Assembly (NCBI GenBank): GCA_052161625.1
Contig: CP197412.1
Source: JBKCUI01 sp052161625
Lineage (GTDB): Bacteria > Planctomycetota > Planctomycetia > Pirellulales > Pirellulaceae
Length of the DNA stretch: 64,000 nt
Reading direction: 5' to 3' (one strand)
Position numbers and translations under genes: made by a program. Position 1 is the first letter of the stretch. Each line of letters opens with the position of its first letter. Below the pieces are notes generated by a model, which saw nothing but the letters and a program-made list of their open reading frames with translations, made no database searches and had not been told where the DNA came from. Shown here in pieces: positions 18,771 to 28,833 of the stretch.

Positions 18771-21398
18771 ATGTCGTTTCGAATGGATAAGTTGACGATC
18801 AAAGCCCAGGAAGCGATCGTGGAATCGCAGTCCAAAGCATCGGAGATGGGGAACCCGGAACTCGATCCCTTGCACCTGCTCTACGCGTTGCTCCAAGACC
18901 GCGAGGGGGTCGTGGTCCCTCTTCTCAAGAAGATCGGCGCCTCGGTCGAGAAGATCCAATCGGTGACCGAAAGCGAACTGAGCAGGCTTCCCCGCAGCTC
19001 CGGCGGTAGACAACCCGGCGTCGGCCCGGCCCTTCAAAAAGTCTTTGAATCGTCAGCTAGTGCGGCGACGGCGATGAAGGATGAGTTTGTCAGCACCGAG
19101 CACTTGTTGCTGGGACTTTGTCGCTCCAACAACAAAGCCACCGAAGTCCTCCAGCTACTCGGTATCGATGAAAACGACATTCTCGGGGCATTGCAGTCCG
19201 TCCGAGGAAGCGCTCGGGTAACCGACCAAACCCCAGAGGGAAAGTTTCAAGCTCTGGAGAAGTACGGCATCGATCTGGTCGATCTCGCGACGAAAAACAA
19301 GCTGGACCCGGTCATCGGACGCGATACCGAGATTCGGCGCGTCATCCAAGTCCTTTCGCGGCGCACCAAGAATAATCCGGTCTTGATCGGCGAGCCTGGA
19401 GTGGGCAAAACGGCCATCGCAGAGGGTTTGGCACAGCGAATCGTGGCTGGTGATGTGCCACAAAGTCTCAAAAACCGAAAGGTGATTGCGCTCGATATGG
19501 GCGCGCTGATAGCTGGTACCAAATTCCGAGGGGAGTTTGAGGAACGGCTCAAGGCCGTATTGCGCGAAGTAAAAGATTCGGGCGGCGATATTATTCTCTT
19601 CATCGATGAACTCCACACCGTGATCGGGGCAGGTGCGGCGGAAGGATCGAGCGACGCCGCGAACCTTCTCAAACCCGAATTGGCGCGCGGACAGCTCCGT
19701 TGTGTGGGAGCGACCACACTCGATGAGTATCGCAAACACATTGAAAAGGATGCCGCGCTCGAACGGAGATTCCAACCTGTTTACGTCGGGGAGCCTTCCG
19801 TTGAAGATACCATCACGATCCTTCGCGGATTGAAACCTCGCTATGAAGCCCACCACGGCATTAAGATTCGGGATGCGGCGTTGGTCGAAGCCGCTAAGCT
19901 TTCGCATCGTTATATTTCAGATCGATTCCTTCCAGACAAAGCCATTGACCTAGTCGACGAGGCCTCGGCGCGGATCGCCATGGAGCGGGATAGCGTTCCC
20001 GCTGAGATCGATTCGTTGCAGCGGCGATTGCGACAGCTTGAGATCGCGCAACGGCAACTTCATGACGAATCGGACGAAAGCACCGAGGAGTCGCTATCCG
20101 ATATTGAAGAAGAGATTGCACGTGTTCAGAAGGAGTTAGCCGGTCTTCGCGAAAAATGGGAAGCGGAGAAATTAGGTCTATCCGGAGTGGGATCGATTCG
20201 CAAATCGCTGGAACAAACCGAAGGGGAGTTTCGCCAACTCGAGTCGAAGATCAAAGAAAAACAATCGATAGGACTCTCGGTCGAGGAGGCCGAATACCAA
20301 CGGCTTTACGAGCTGGATCAAAAGCGTCGCAAGTTGACAGAAGAGCTTCAACGGGAAGAAAGCGTTGCCCATCCGCCAGCTGGAACAGCCGAGCGCAAAC
20401 TCCTTCGCACCGAAGTCACGCCCGATGAAATCGCAGCCGTCGTCAGCTCCTGGACAGGGATTCCCGTCACGCGCATGATGGAAACGGAGCGGGCTAAACT
20501 GCTGGTCATGGAAGAGCGATTGCACCAGCGCGTCGTGGGACAAGCCAAAGCGGTCGAAGCCGTGAGCAACGCGGTGCGCCGAAGTCGCAGTGGATTGCAA
20601 GACCCTAATCGCCCTATCGGCTCCTTCCTTTTCCTCGGGCCAACTGGCGTAGGAAAAACAGAGCTCTGCAAGGCCTTAGCGGAGGTCATGTTCGACGACG
20701 AAGCGGCCATGGTCCGCATCGACATGAGCGAATTCATGGAAAAGCACACCGTCAGCCGACTGGTCGGCGCTCCTCCGGGATATGTCGGGTACGAAGAGGG
20801 GGGGCAACTCACGGAAGCGGTTCGCCGACGCCCTTACAGCGTCGTCCTGCTCGACGAGGTCGAGAAGGCGCACAATGATGTCTTCAACATTCTCCTGCAA
20901 GTTCTCGACGATGGACGCCTCACCGACGGACAAAATCGCACGGTCGACTTCACCAACACCGTGATCGTGATGACGAGCAATATTGGAAGTCAAATGATCC
21001 AACGGGTCGCAGAAGAAGGAGGCTCGGAAGAAGATATGCACCAGGCAGTCCAGGACTCGCTCAAGGCAAGATTCCTTCCCGAGTTTCTGAATCGAATCGA
21101 CGAGACGATTATCTTTGAACCTTTGAAGAGAGATCAAATTCGCCGGATCGTCGGACTTCAGATCAAGCGATTGGAGAAGCAGCTTGCTGAAAAGCACATC
21201 ACGCTTTCCATCACGGATCGAGCCTTGGAAGCCATCGCAGAGGAGGGCTACGATCCGATTTACGGGGCGAGACCTTTAAAGCGAGTGATCCAGCGCCGAC
21301 TTCAAAACAAGATCGCTAGCGCGTTGCTGAAGCGGGACCCGGACGACACAGACCCGATCGCCATCGATTTCGCAGATGGCGAATTCATGTTTGCTTGA
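18771..21398 (+). CDS. clpB: ATP-dependent chaperone ClpB
   Basis: 875 residues, the usual ClpB length. Clp N-domain repeats (1-145), first AAA+ module with Walker A GEPGVGKT (207-214) and Walker B IILFIDELH, the M-domain coiled coil (about 400-535), then the second AAA+ module with GPTGVGKT (about 622-629) and VVLLDEVEKAH, and the C-terminal sequence YGARPLKRVIQRRLQN. It disaggregates proteins with DnaK after heat shock. No CIRCE-type inverted repeat is visible in the 205-base upstream gap, so its regulation is not clear. Confidence 0.97.
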   Translation: MSFRMDKLTIKAQEAIVESQSKASEMGNPELDPLHLLYALLQDREGVVVPLLKKIGASVEKIQSVTESELSRLPRSSGGRQPGVGPALQKVFESSASAATAMKDEFVSTEHLLLGLCRSNNKATEVLQLLGIDENDILGALQSVRGSARVTDQTPEGKFQALEKYGIDLVDLATKNKLDPVIGRDTEIRRVIQVLSRRTKNNPVLIGEPGVGKTAIAEGLAQRIVAGDVPQSLKNRKVIALDMGALIAGTKFRGEFEERLKAVLREVKDSGGDIILFIDELHTVIGAGAAEGSSDAANLLKPELARGQLRCVGATTLDEYRKHIEKDAALERRFQPVYVGEPSVEDTITILRGLKPRYEAHHGIKIRDAALVEAAKLSHRYISDRFLPDKAIDLVDEASARIAMERDSVPAEIDSLQRRLRQLEIAQRQLHDESDESTEESLSDIEEEIARVQKELAGLREKWEAEKLGLSGVGSIRKSLEQTEGEFRQLESKIKEKQSIGLSVEEAEYQRLYELDQKRRKLTEELQREESVAHPPAGTAERKLLRTEVTPDEIAAVVSSWTGIPVTRMMETERAKLLVMEERLHQRVVGQAKAVEAVSNAVRRSRSGLQDPNRPIGSFLFLGPTGVGKTELCKALAEVMFDDEAAMVRIDMSEFMEKHTVSRLVGAPPGYVGYEEGGQLTEAVRRRPYSVVLLDEVEKAHNDVFNILLQVLDDGRLTDGQNRTVDFTNTVIVMTSNIGSQMIQRVAEEGGSEEDMHQAVQDSLKARFLPEFLNRIDETIIFEPLKRDQIRRIVGLQIKRLEKQLAEKHITLSITDRALEAIAEEGYDPIYGARPLKRVIQRRLQNKIASALLKRDPDDTDPIAIDFADGEFMFA

Positions 21399-21548
21399 CG
21401 GTAGCCGCCTTCGATTCGGCTTGCAGGAACGGGGAAACCGGTTAAGTTCGCATGGGCCAGGGTAGCTTCGAATCTGTTCCGAAGCGCCCTTGGGCCTGGG
21501 ACCTTTCCAAACGAAACAGCCTCCTGCGTATTCGACAAATCGAGATCT

Positions 21549-23372
21549 ATGCCGCAAATTACATTGCACCAACTAAGCATGAGCTATCGTGGCCCTCAAC
21601 TCCTTTCGGAAGTTGGTTGCCGGATCGAATCGGGCGAAAAAATCGGCCTTCTTGGGCGAAATGGAGCGGGAAAGTCCACCCTCCTCAAGCTGCTGGCTGG
21701 ACAGGAACGCCCGGAATCGGGATCGATTGAGTTCGCCCCTGGAACGCGTGTGGCCGTCCTTCCTCAGGATGTTCCTGATGGAATTACTGGAACGGTAGAA
21801 GAGGTCGTATCGCGAGGCCTTCCCGAAGAGTTTCAACTCGATGAAAACCACTGGAAACGGGACCAATATCTTTCGAATACCCTGCAACAATTGGAACTGG
21901 CTCCCAACCTCGACTTCAACTCCTTGTCCACGGGCCTGAAACGTCGCACACTGCTTGGCCAGTCCATTGTTAGCCGCCCGCATGTTCTCCTCCTCGACGA
22001 GCCAACCAACCATTTGGACATCGACGCCATTCGATGGCTAGAAGGTTTCCTCGCATCCCTCGAGTCCACACTCCTTTTTGTGACCCACGATCGCGCGTTC
22101 CTAACTCGACTCGCAACACGCATTTTAGAAATCGATCGCGGCAAGCTATTCGACTGGTCCTGCGACTACGAGACCTTCTTGAAACGCAAAGAGCAAGCGT
22201 TGTTGGCGGAGGAAAAACAACAAGCCTTGTTCGATAAGAAACTGGCCGAGGAAGAAGTTTGGATTCGGACAGGTATCAAAGCCAGAAGAACACGAAACGA
22301 GGGACGCGTTCGACGATTGGAACAAATGCGAGTGACGCGATTGCAGCGGCCCAAAGCGGTCGGAAGCGTCAGGATGCAGTTTGAAACCGGCGACCGGAGC
22401 GGCAATCTTGTTTGCCAGATTGAACAAGCGTCGTTTGGATATGGGGACAAGCAGATCGTTGCACCTTTTGATTTGACGATTATGCGAGGGGACAAGGTTG
22501 GGATCTTGGGACGCAATGGCGTCGGCAAATCGACCTTGCTCAAAGGAATTTTGGGAAAACTACCACCGCTAACAGGGACGGTCCGTCTCGGCACGAAACT
22601 GGATATCGCTTACTTCGATCAAACCCGCGATATTCTCGATTTGAACAAAACGGCAGTGGACAATGTTGGCGAAGGAAAGACGACGATTCAGGTTGGGGGA
22701 AAGTCGAAGCATATCATCGGATACCTACAAGACTTCCTCTTCACGCCCGAACAAGCTCGTTCGCCGATTCGCTATTTCTCCGGAGGGCAGCGAAATCGTC
22801 TGATGTTGGCAAAACTCCTAGCCCAACCTGCCAACATGCTCATCATGGACGAACCCACCAACGACTTGGACTCCGAGACATTGGAATTGCTGGAGGAACG
22901 CCTCGTCGAGTACGACGGGACCTTGCTCGTGGTGAGCCATGATCGCGCTTTTCTTAATAACTGCGTGACGAGTTTGTTGGTGTTCGAAGATGGTGCGATC
23001 AAAGAATATGTTGGTGGGTACGACGACTGGTTGCGGCAGAAAAAAGCAGAGCTAACCGGCAGCAACGGCTTGAAGAGCACGGCTCGCAGTTCTACTTCTT
23101 CACTCGCCAGTAACGAGCCAGGTCCAGTCCCTACCAAAACCAATCACGAAAAGAAGCTTTCGTTTAAGGAAAAGCAAGAGCTGGAGAAATTGCCCAAAAA
23201 AATCGAACAGCTCGAAGCGGAGCAAATATCGATTCACGACCAAATGGCATCGGCCGATTACTTCAAGCAGCCCGCTTCGATTCTAGCGGTGGATCAATCC
23301 CGATTAAAAAAAATCGAACACGAGTTAACTACGGCTTACGCGCGATGGGAGTCGCTGTCAGAAAGGGCATAG
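21549..23372 (+). CDS. uup: ABC-F ATPase, Uup-like
   Basis: 607 residues with two ABC domains and no membrane segments. First domain: GRNGAGKS (36-43), LSTGLKRRTLLG, LLLDEPTNHLD. Second: GRNGVGKS (about 320-327), FSGGQRNRLMLA, LIMDEPTNDLD. A C-terminal extension (about 535-607) rich in Lys and Glu is predicted coiled coil, as in the DNA/RNA-binding tail of Uup, which separates it from EttA. Family members act on ribosomes or, for Uup, also influence transposon excision. The next gene starts one base after its stop region, suggesting co-transcription. Confidence 0.9.
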   Translation: MPQITLHQLSMSYRGPQLLSEVGCRIESGEKIGLLGRNGAGKSTLLKLLAGQERPESGSIEFAPGTRVAVLPQDVPDGITGTVEEVVSRGLPEEFQLDENHWKRDQYLSNTLQQLELAPNLDFNSLSTGLKRRTLLGQSIVSRPHVLLLDEPTNHLDIDAIRWLEGFLASLESTLLFVTHDRAFLTRLATRILEIDRGKLFDWSCDYETFLKRKEQALLAEEKQQALFDKKLAEEEVWIRTGIKARRTRNEGRVRRLEQMRVTRLQRPKAVGSVRMQFETGDRSGNLVCQIEQASFGYGDKQIVAPFDLTIMRGDKVGILGRNGVGKSTLLKGILGKLPPLTGTVRLGTKLDIAYFDQTRDILDLNKTAVDNVGEGKTTIQVGGKSKHIIGYLQDFLFTPEQARSPIRYFSGGQRNRLMLAKLLAQPANMLIMDEPTNDLDSETLELLEERLVEYDGTLLVVSHDRAFLNNCVTSLLVFEDGAIKEYVGGYDDWLRQKKAELTGSNGLKSTARSSTSSLASNEPGPVPTKTNHEKKLSFKEKQELEKLPKKIEQLEAEQISIHDQMASADYFKQPASILAVDQSRLKKIEHELTTAYARWESLSERA

Positions 23373-23373
23373 C

Positions 23374-24369
23374 ATGCGGTGGGCATTTTTGGGAATCGGT
23401 CGAGTCACCCCCAGAATGGTCGAGGCAGTCCGACTGGCTGGGCACACGATCGCTGCAGCCGCGGCACGCGATCCCATTGCGTTACAAGAATGGTGTACAA
23501 CCCACCAAATCCCGTCGTCCACGCAAAATTTTCTTGAATTGTGCGAGGCGGACAATATCGACGTCATCTACATTGCTCTGCCCCCCCATCTCCACACCGA
23601 GCTTGCGATCAAGGCATTGGAATCGGGCAAGCGAGTCCTTTGCGAGAAACCCCTCACCGCCAATCTAGAGGATTCTTGTCGACTGCAATCGGTTGTGTCT
23701 CAGTCTCCAGATCGATTTCGTCACGCATCTGCCTTTCCATTCCATCCGCGCAGCCAGGCAATGCGATCTATTATCGCCGGCGGGGAAATTGGCGAAGTGA
23801 CCCGCGTCACGTTCTCCTGCAGCTTCTCCCATGTTCTCCAACGGGGACGCGATTACCGAACCGACCCCAGCGCTGGAGGTGGCTGTTTGCTCGATTTAGG
23901 TTGGTACTGCGCACTCGCTACAGAATGGTTTGCAGGAGAGAAACCGTCCCGTCTTCAGGCGATGGGAAAACGACATGGCGAACATGGCATTTGGCTCAGC
24001 GCGCAAGCTATTGTGGAACTTGAATGTGGCGCGTTCGCGCATTGGGACTGTGGTTTTGATGCACCCGGTCGGAAGTGGATGGAGATTGCAGGCACCAAGG
24101 GCTCCGTAATCTGCGATGATTTCTTAAGACCATGGGATGTTTCCAAACCTCGCTTCTGGGTGCATGGCTCGGACGGAAAAGCGAGAAGCGAAATGATCGG
24201 CGCGAATGTGAACCAAGAGGCTCGCATGATCGAATCGCTATGGACATCGGAGCACCAAGCGATCGATTTGAATCAACTCACCGAATTTGGTTTCCAAGCC
24301 CAGGCAACACTCTCCACATGGGAGGGTGCGATGATCAAAGCGAGTATCAAACCAAGACTTCCGCAATGA
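23374..24369 (+). CDS. Gfo/Idh/MocA family oxidoreductase
   Basis: 331 residues. An N-terminal Rossmann fold (AFLGIGRVTPRMV, with the dinucleotide loop GIGRVTP), the family signature CEKPLTAN around residue 91 whose Lys is the usual catalytic contact, and a C-terminal alpha/beta substrate domain with GGGCLLDLGWYC. Members oxidise sugars or related polyols with NAD(P). Substrate cannot be predicted. The ATG follows the uup stop codon by one base, so translation may be coupled. Confidence 0.92.
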   Translation: MRWAFLGIGRVTPRMVEAVRLAGHTIAAAAARDPIALQEWCTTHQIPSSTQNFLELCEADNIDVIYIALPPHLHTELAIKALESGKRVLCEKPLTANLEDSCRLQSVVSQSPDRFRHASAFPFHPRSQAMRSIIAGGEIGEVTRVTFSCSFSHVLQRGRDYRTDPSAGGGCLLDLGWYCALATEWFAGEKPSRLQAMGKRHGEHGIWLSAQAIVELECGAFAHWDCGFDAPGRKWMEIAGTKGSVICDDFLRPWDVSKPRFWVHGSDGKARSEMIGANVNQEARMIESLWTSEHQAIDLNQLTEFGFQAQATLSTWEGAMIKASIKPRLPQ

Positions 24370-24467
24370 GTCGCTGAATGACGTTAGCATCGATAAGCTG
24401 CGAGGATGTCGCGACCCATCGCATCCTTCGACGTCCCTACGATGGAGTTGGAGTCTATTCCGATCCT

Positions 24468-25283
24468 CTACGCCCGCGGCAAATTTCTACGCCCACGACG
24501 AAAACGTCGAACTAGACCAAAACCAAGCCCGGTGATCCCCAGCAACGCCACGGAACTTGGCTCCGGAACGGCGGTGATTCGCAAGTCATCGATGGCGAAC
24601 GTATGCCGACTATCATTATTCCCGATCCCTCCCGATGCTTGCGCAACGACTTGCACCCAAAGCCCCCCCGAATCCCCAGGCGTGTAACCGCTAATAGTAA
24701 AACTTCGATCGATAGCTCCCACGATATTCTGGCTGAAGGTTCCCACTGACGTGAAGGAGGTTGGTGTGGCACCTGCTCCCCACCGAACATCCCAGTTATT
24801 TGGAAGCGTCAAATTGTGATCGTGAAGTAGTTGCGAACTAAACGTAAAATCGAGGGAGGATGTGTTGACATCAACGATCCGAAAAGTGAACGCAGCCCCG
24901 GGATCGAGCCCCAGACTGCTCTGACTCGAAACATCCCCCTTTAGATGTACCCCCAATGCACGATCGCTCCAGTTTTGCTGAACACCCGACGATGGGTTGT
25001 TAGCATCCACGAATGGAAGAGTATCGATTGCTGCATAGTTATGAAATCCAGAGTTGTTCGAATCCCAAGGCTTTGGATTGATCCCATCGGTATTAAATGC
25101 GGCCGAACTATCCGTACCCAAGAAGGAACTCGTCGCACCGGTTCGAACGCTCACCCCATCGGGCAACAGCGTTCCGATGCTGTCAAAATTTTGCGTATAG
25201 GTCCCGCTCGATAGCGAGATATCCGCTCTTGCTGGTAAGGCCAAGGCCACGGCCAGAAAAAGACTAGATGCTAAAACTTTCAT
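24468..25283 (-). CDS. PEP-CTERM sorting domain protein
   Basis: 271 residues from ATG 25283, which starts a signal peptide (MKVLASSLFLAVALALPARA). The mature part is Ser/Gly/Asp-rich and beta-like (SSGTYTQNFDSIGTLLPDGV, GGIGNNDSRHTFAIDDLRI) and resembles surface or extracellular proteins of planctomycetes. The C-terminus has the sorting tripartite: VPEPSS, hydrophobic ALLGITGLGFGLV and basic RRFRRGRR. Sorting would need an exosortase, none of which is in the window. Function otherwise unknown. Confidence 0.92.
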   Translation of the reverse strand: MKVLASSLFLAVALALPARADISLSSGTYTQNFDSIGTLLPDGVSVRTGATSSFLGTDSSAAFNTDGINPKPWDSNNSGFHNYAAIDTLPFVDANNPSSGVQQNWSDRALGVHLKGDVSSQSSLGLDPGAAFTFRIVDVNTSSLDFTFSSQLLHDHNLTLPNNWDVRWGAGATPTSFTSVGTFSQNIVGAIDRSFTISGYTPGDSGGLWVQVVAQASGGIGNNDSRHTFAIDDLRITAVPEPSSVALLGITGLGFGLVRRFRRGRRNLPRA

Positions 25284-25406
25284 GATGTTGGTCCTTGTTT
25301 GCTTCTGTCGAACCTTGGACACCACACGGAACTCTTACTCGCCATGTGAGTCAACAGATCCAAGCGCTACAATCAGAAACTGCTAAGGCTCGAATATGGA
25401 TATGCA

Positions 25407-25667
25407 ATGCAAAATCGTCAACGATTTGCCCATCCTAGAGACATCGTCTTGCGCAACCAAAAAAGCGGGACATTATGTCCCACACCTGTCGTTTCCGGAG
25501 GAATGAGGCGCGCTTCTCGCAGGCTTAGACGTCCCAATCCTCGTGCAACCGCTTCCAGTCCGACGGCAGCAGTGCAACCAACGCTCGAAACGCGTCTCCT
25601 CATGGCTACGTTTGGCACAAACACCACCGCTTGCGGATTAAAAGCCCCTGGCAACCCCTCCTCAAAA
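25407..25667 (+). pseudogene. N-terminal fragment with LEPR-XLL-like motif, cut by IS66
   Basis: The frame from ATG 25407 gives a basic leader (RRASRRLRRPNPRA) and then PTLETRLLMATFG, close to the LEPR-XLL motif that starts very large planctomycete surface proteins. About 87 residues can be read before the left end of the IS66 element at 25668; the frame then runs into the element and stops at 25691. No continuation is visible after the right end of the element, so the rest of the gene is lost. It reads divergently from the PEP-CTERM gene. Confidence 0.6.
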
Positions 25668-25732
25668 GTGAGCGTACACGACGCTCTCTGAGATTTTCTC
25701 GCGGGTAGGGTTGCGTCGTGGCGCTCTGTTCC

Positions 25733-27475
25733 CTACTTCGATTTGCGAAGCTGATTTCGCATTCGACGCTTCGCAGCTTGGGCCGTTGCGTTATCAGCCT
25801 TATCGCGACGCTCCTGCTCCCGATAGGTGCGCACAGCTTCCGGGTGCTCTGCCTTCCAGCGATCCGGTAGCAGCTCCTCCACGCGCGCTGTCCCTCGTAG
25901 CAAGTGTGTAATCACACTCTCCAAGTACATCCCAATGTCAATCTCCTGACGCTGCGCACTGGCAACTAGACTCATGAGGCTTGCATTGCGTATCCCGGCT
26001 CGCATGCTTCCGACGAACAGCCAGTTCTTGCGCCCAATCGCGACTCGCTTCATCAGCCTTTCGACTTGATTGTTGTCGATCGGGAGGCGGCCGTCGGTGG
26101 CGTATACGCATAACGCATCCCAGTGGTTGCGCACATAGTTGAGCGCGCCACCAAGCTTGCTCGCAGGTAACACGCTTCGTGCCAACGGGCCATCGAGCCA
26201 GTCGCGGAGTCGATCGAGTATCATTCGCGATTCTTTGGCTCGCAGTTCTCCTCGTGCTTCATCGCTCCACTGCGCGCAGCGACGCTCGATATCGTAAAGC
26301 TGGTTCATCAGCGCAAGAGGGAGCGATGCGGCTTTCTGATCGTTGGATTGATGTTCGTAGACATGACGGCGCGCATGCGACCAGCACGCCATGCGGGTCA
26401 TCTTCGACCCGGGCGCAAGAATCACGCTCATGTTGCCCGAATAACAGTCTGCCATCACATGCCCGGTATACCCTTCCAAGTATTCTGCAGGTCCATCGCG
26501 ATGCCGCGAGACTCGGAAGTCGAAGAGATCATAAGGAGCTGTTGTGTCGAAGCCGGAGTAGCCCCACATTTTGGCATCCAGGCTATCTTTCTTTTCCTTT
26601 TGAGCCTCCTTCATCTTCTCAAGGAGTCGCTGTATTCGGGAGTCTTGCAGAGCCTCCTTTTCGTCGGGTATCTCCTTGGGCATGATCAGCTTGACGTGCG
26701 TGTCATCAAGCCCCAAGCAACGAGAGGCCATGAGTCTGGCTCGCATCGCTTCGATCAGCCTTTCCGAAACATCATGAGTTAGATCTGCCAGGTAATCCAG
26801 GGTAGATCGACTTGGGGTCCACCCTGACGAGGCGAACATGTCTTGGAGACGGTAATAGGGGAGATGGAGTCCGAACTTGCCATGGATCACTTGAGCAGCC
26901 ACGGAAGGGTGGTAGCGGCCCTTTTCCCCAAGATTTACTTCTTCTTCGACGTTCAGCTCGCGTTCGGGGGAGTTGGCGTAAGCCAGAACAGGCTTCTTGT
27001 ACTGGAGAACAACAAGCTTCGACGGGATGTGCTTGAGGGTTTCGGTGACTTCATAGCGTTTGACGATCAGCTCGCCAGAGTCAACGCATTGTTGGAACGC
27101 ATCAGGGATCTCCACTTCCACGACCTCACGCGGCAAGTGTGGCGGGAACTTGTCACTATTTGGCTTCTTCGCGACAGCTTGCTTCTTGCGCGTATAGGTG
27201 ATGCGCTCTACCTCGGCTTCCGCTTCCTTCTTGGCAGCTTCGAGCGCCTCTTGCAACTCCTTGTCATCCTCGAATTCCAAGAGATATTGGTCTGCGTTGA
27301 TGAACTTCTCTCGCTTCTTCCCGGTGCGCAGGAAGCGGATCTCAGCAAGCGCTTCTTCGAGCGATTTTTTGAGCGTATCGATCTCGGATTTTTGCTTTAC
27401 GAGAACGTTCGATTGCACAAGAATCACTTCTTGTGCGGTGCTCAAATCGTTCGGTAATTCGTTCGCGTCTTGCAT
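25733..27475 (-). CDS. tnpC: IS66 transposase TnpC
   Basis: 580 residues from ATG 27475 (MQDANELP). The N-terminus is a coiled coil (SEIDTLKKSLEEALAEIRFLRTG). The DDE catalytic core shows RCLGLDDTHVK (first Asp), HVMADCYSGNMSV (second Asp) and PIDNNQVERLMKRVAIGRKN (Glu), with the IS66 C-terminal block NWLFVGSMRAG. Length matches intact members. Acts with TnpA and TnpB. Confidence 0.95.
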   Translation of the reverse strand: MQDANELPNDLSTAQEVILVQSNVLVKQKSEIDTLKKSLEEALAEIRFLRTGKKREKFINADQYLLEFEDDKELQEALEAAKKEAEAEVERITYTRKKQAVAKKPNSDKFPPHLPREVVEVEIPDAFQQCVDSGELIVKRYEVTETLKHIPSKLVVLQYKKPVLAYANSPERELNVEEEVNLGEKGRYHPSVAAQVIHGKFGLHLPYYRLQDMFASSGWTPSRSTLDYLADLTHDVSERLIEAMRARLMASRCLGLDDTHVKLIMPKEIPDEKEALQDSRIQRLLEKMKEAQKEKKDSLDAKMWGYSGFDTTAPYDLFDFRVSRHRDGPAEYLEGYTGHVMADCYSGNMSVILAPGSKMTRMACWSHARRHVYEHQSNDQKAASLPLALMNQLYDIERRCAQWSDEARGELRAKESRMILDRLRDWLDGPLARSVLPASKLGGALNYVRNHWDALCVYATDGRLPIDNNQVERLMKRVAIGRKNWLFVGSMRAGIRNASLMSLVASAQRQEIDIGMYLESVITHLLRGTARVEELLPDRWKAEHPEAVRTYREQERRDKADNATAQAAKRRMRNQLRKSK

Positions 27476-27557
27476 GATGGTGTTATAGCGCGAGGCCCAA
27501 AAAGCGCAAGAGGGGACAGAAGTGAAATTGCCTAAAAACACAGGAATTGTTTCCGTT

Positions 27558-27938
27558 TCAAGCAGAGATTGCTTCTAGAGAATCGCGGGCCGGAGGGACG
27601 TAGCGCATTCTCTTCTTCACAGAGCTGAGTTCGACTCCCGTAAGGATCCACTGCAGCTCGGCGGACGAGACCACGACATGCTTCCCATCGGCGCTTCGAA
27701 CTGGGCGCTGAAAGCAGCCTCTCTCCAATCGCTTCATCCAAATAGCGATTCCATCGGTGTCCCAGTACAAGAGCTTGATCCGATTCAGGCGATGGTTCAG
27801 GAACATGAACAAGCCACCATCGCGCACGTCGCGCTGAAAGTCATTCTTAATGATCCCGAAGAGACCGTCGAAGCTCTTGCGCATATCGATGGGCTCGGTA
27901 TGCAGGTAAATGGGAACTGAAGGGTTGAGAGCGAGCAT
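27558..27938 (-). CDS. tnpB: IS66 accessory protein TnpB (Orf2)
   Basis: 126 residues with the IS66 Orf2 signature: PIYLHTEPIDMRKSFDGL, then GGLFMFLNHRLNRIKLLYWDTDGIAIW and KRLERGCFQ. Needed for IS66 transposition, but its exact task is not known. Lies five bases after tnpA and 82 bases before the tnpC start. Confidence 0.94.
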   Translation of the reverse strand: MLALNPSVPIYLHTEPIDMRKSFDGLFGIIKNDFQRDVRDGGLFMFLNHRLNRIKLLYWDTDGIAIWMKRLERGCFQRPVRSADGKHVVVSSAELQWILTGVELSSVKKRMRYVPPARDSLEAISA

Positions 27939-27943
27939 GGTAA

Positions 27944-28240
27944 CTATGCCACCTGATCGAGAATATCAGAGAGCGAGGCAATCGCACTAAGGGGTAGACG
28001 CAAAAGCACGCCGCTTGGGAGCTTGATTTCGATCGCAGAGTCGACAGCATCCACGGATTGAACTCGCAAGAACGCTGGCTGGACCGGAGCCTTGCCAAGC
28101 TTGCGCTTCCAGTTATAGAAGGTTGGAACGGAACAACCGATGGAATCGCAGAATTGGGTTACGGTAAGTCCTGAGCGGTCGAAATCCGCGAGATGCTGCG
28201 CCCATCGTTGGGAGCGAGAAGCAGAAGATGGTCGAGCCAA
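27944..28240 (-). CDS. tnpA: IS66 accessory protein TnpA (Orf1, HTH)
   Basis: 98 residues. A helix-turn-helix near the N-terminus (GLTVTQFCDSIGCSVPTFYNWKRKL) is followed by a short domain ending IEIKLPSGVLLRLPL. The start is TTG at 28240 with AAGGAA upstream. It is the DNA-binding partner of the IS66 transposase set. Confidence 0.88.
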   Translation of the reverse strand: MARPSSASRSQRWAQHLADFDRSGLTVTQFCDSIGCSVPTFYNWKRKLGKAPVQPAFLRVQSVDAVDSAIEIKLPSGVLLRLPLSAIASLSDILDQVA

Positions 28241-28345
28241 GATGAGTTCCTTGCGTACGAGTGAAAACGTTGATCGAACGCAGAAAACTACACGACAGAA
28301 ACCGACCAGGTCGGGAAAATCAAGAACCGGTCAGTGTACGCTCAC

Positions 28346-28833
28346 GCGAGAGCTGCGAGGATAGCGCACAATCGCGCTCTAAGCTGTGATTTATGCAGAG
28401 CAAGAGAAAGCGAACCAGCACTTGTATCACTCCAAAACAACACGAGCTAAGCCTTGTGCAACTGCGTCATGTACCAAGAAAAGAGTGTTACCAAGCGAGC
28501 GACAAGATCGATGGATGTCTGATTGACCGTCGCAAGCCAGAAAATCGAGGTAGAACCAACTCACAAAACTACAGAAACGCCCCAACAGATCGCCAGTTTG
28601 CACCGAAGTGAGTTCAAGCACATCGATTGCACGAGCTGTGCCTCAGAGAAACTCGCACCGCACCATCAACTCGCCTAATAGCGCCGAGTTCTCGAACGCT
28701 TTTTTCCAGAATGTTCTGCAGCGCCGAAGCAGGGCGCTGCGGGCGAATGGGCGTTGATTCTGTTGGAACATCTCTCGCGCCCGCCTGCGCATCCTAGAAA
28801 ACCTTCCGATGACTTCGTGTCATCGGTTTTCAA
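28346..28833. other. gene-free stretch between IS66 and candidate immunity gene
   Basis: No convincing gene is seen in these 488 bases; the short open frames have no recognisable content. A perfect eight-pair hairpin (GCAGCGCC with GGCGCTGC, 28718-28740) is present but is not followed by a T-run on either strand, so it is not an intrinsic terminator. The stretch may be a remnant of the gene that was cut by IS66 or of the former Rhs locus. Confidence 0.5.

Larger units (their letters stand above)
25668..28345 (-). mobile_element. IS66 family insertion sequence
   Basis: The 2678-base element is bounded by inverted ends: GTGAGCGTACAC at 25668-25679 and its complement at 28334-28345, with weaker similarity continuing inward for about 30 bases. 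It holds the three IS66 genes tnpA, tnpB and tnpC, all leftward and intact. IS66 elements usually make an 8-base target duplication; none is found (left flank CCTCAAAA, right flank GCGAGAGC), which points to a later deletion or recombination at one side. Confidence 0.9.

Noticed and set aside
19155..19907. 250-residue open frame opposite clpB
   Set aside because: Shadow of the conserved ClpB first AAA+ module; no independent support.
28393..28611. 72-residue open frame after IS66
   Set aside because: No ribosome site, no family pattern, unusual composition; probably chance.
28718..28740. Intrinsic terminator
   Set aside because: The hairpin is perfect but there is no T-run behind it on either strand.
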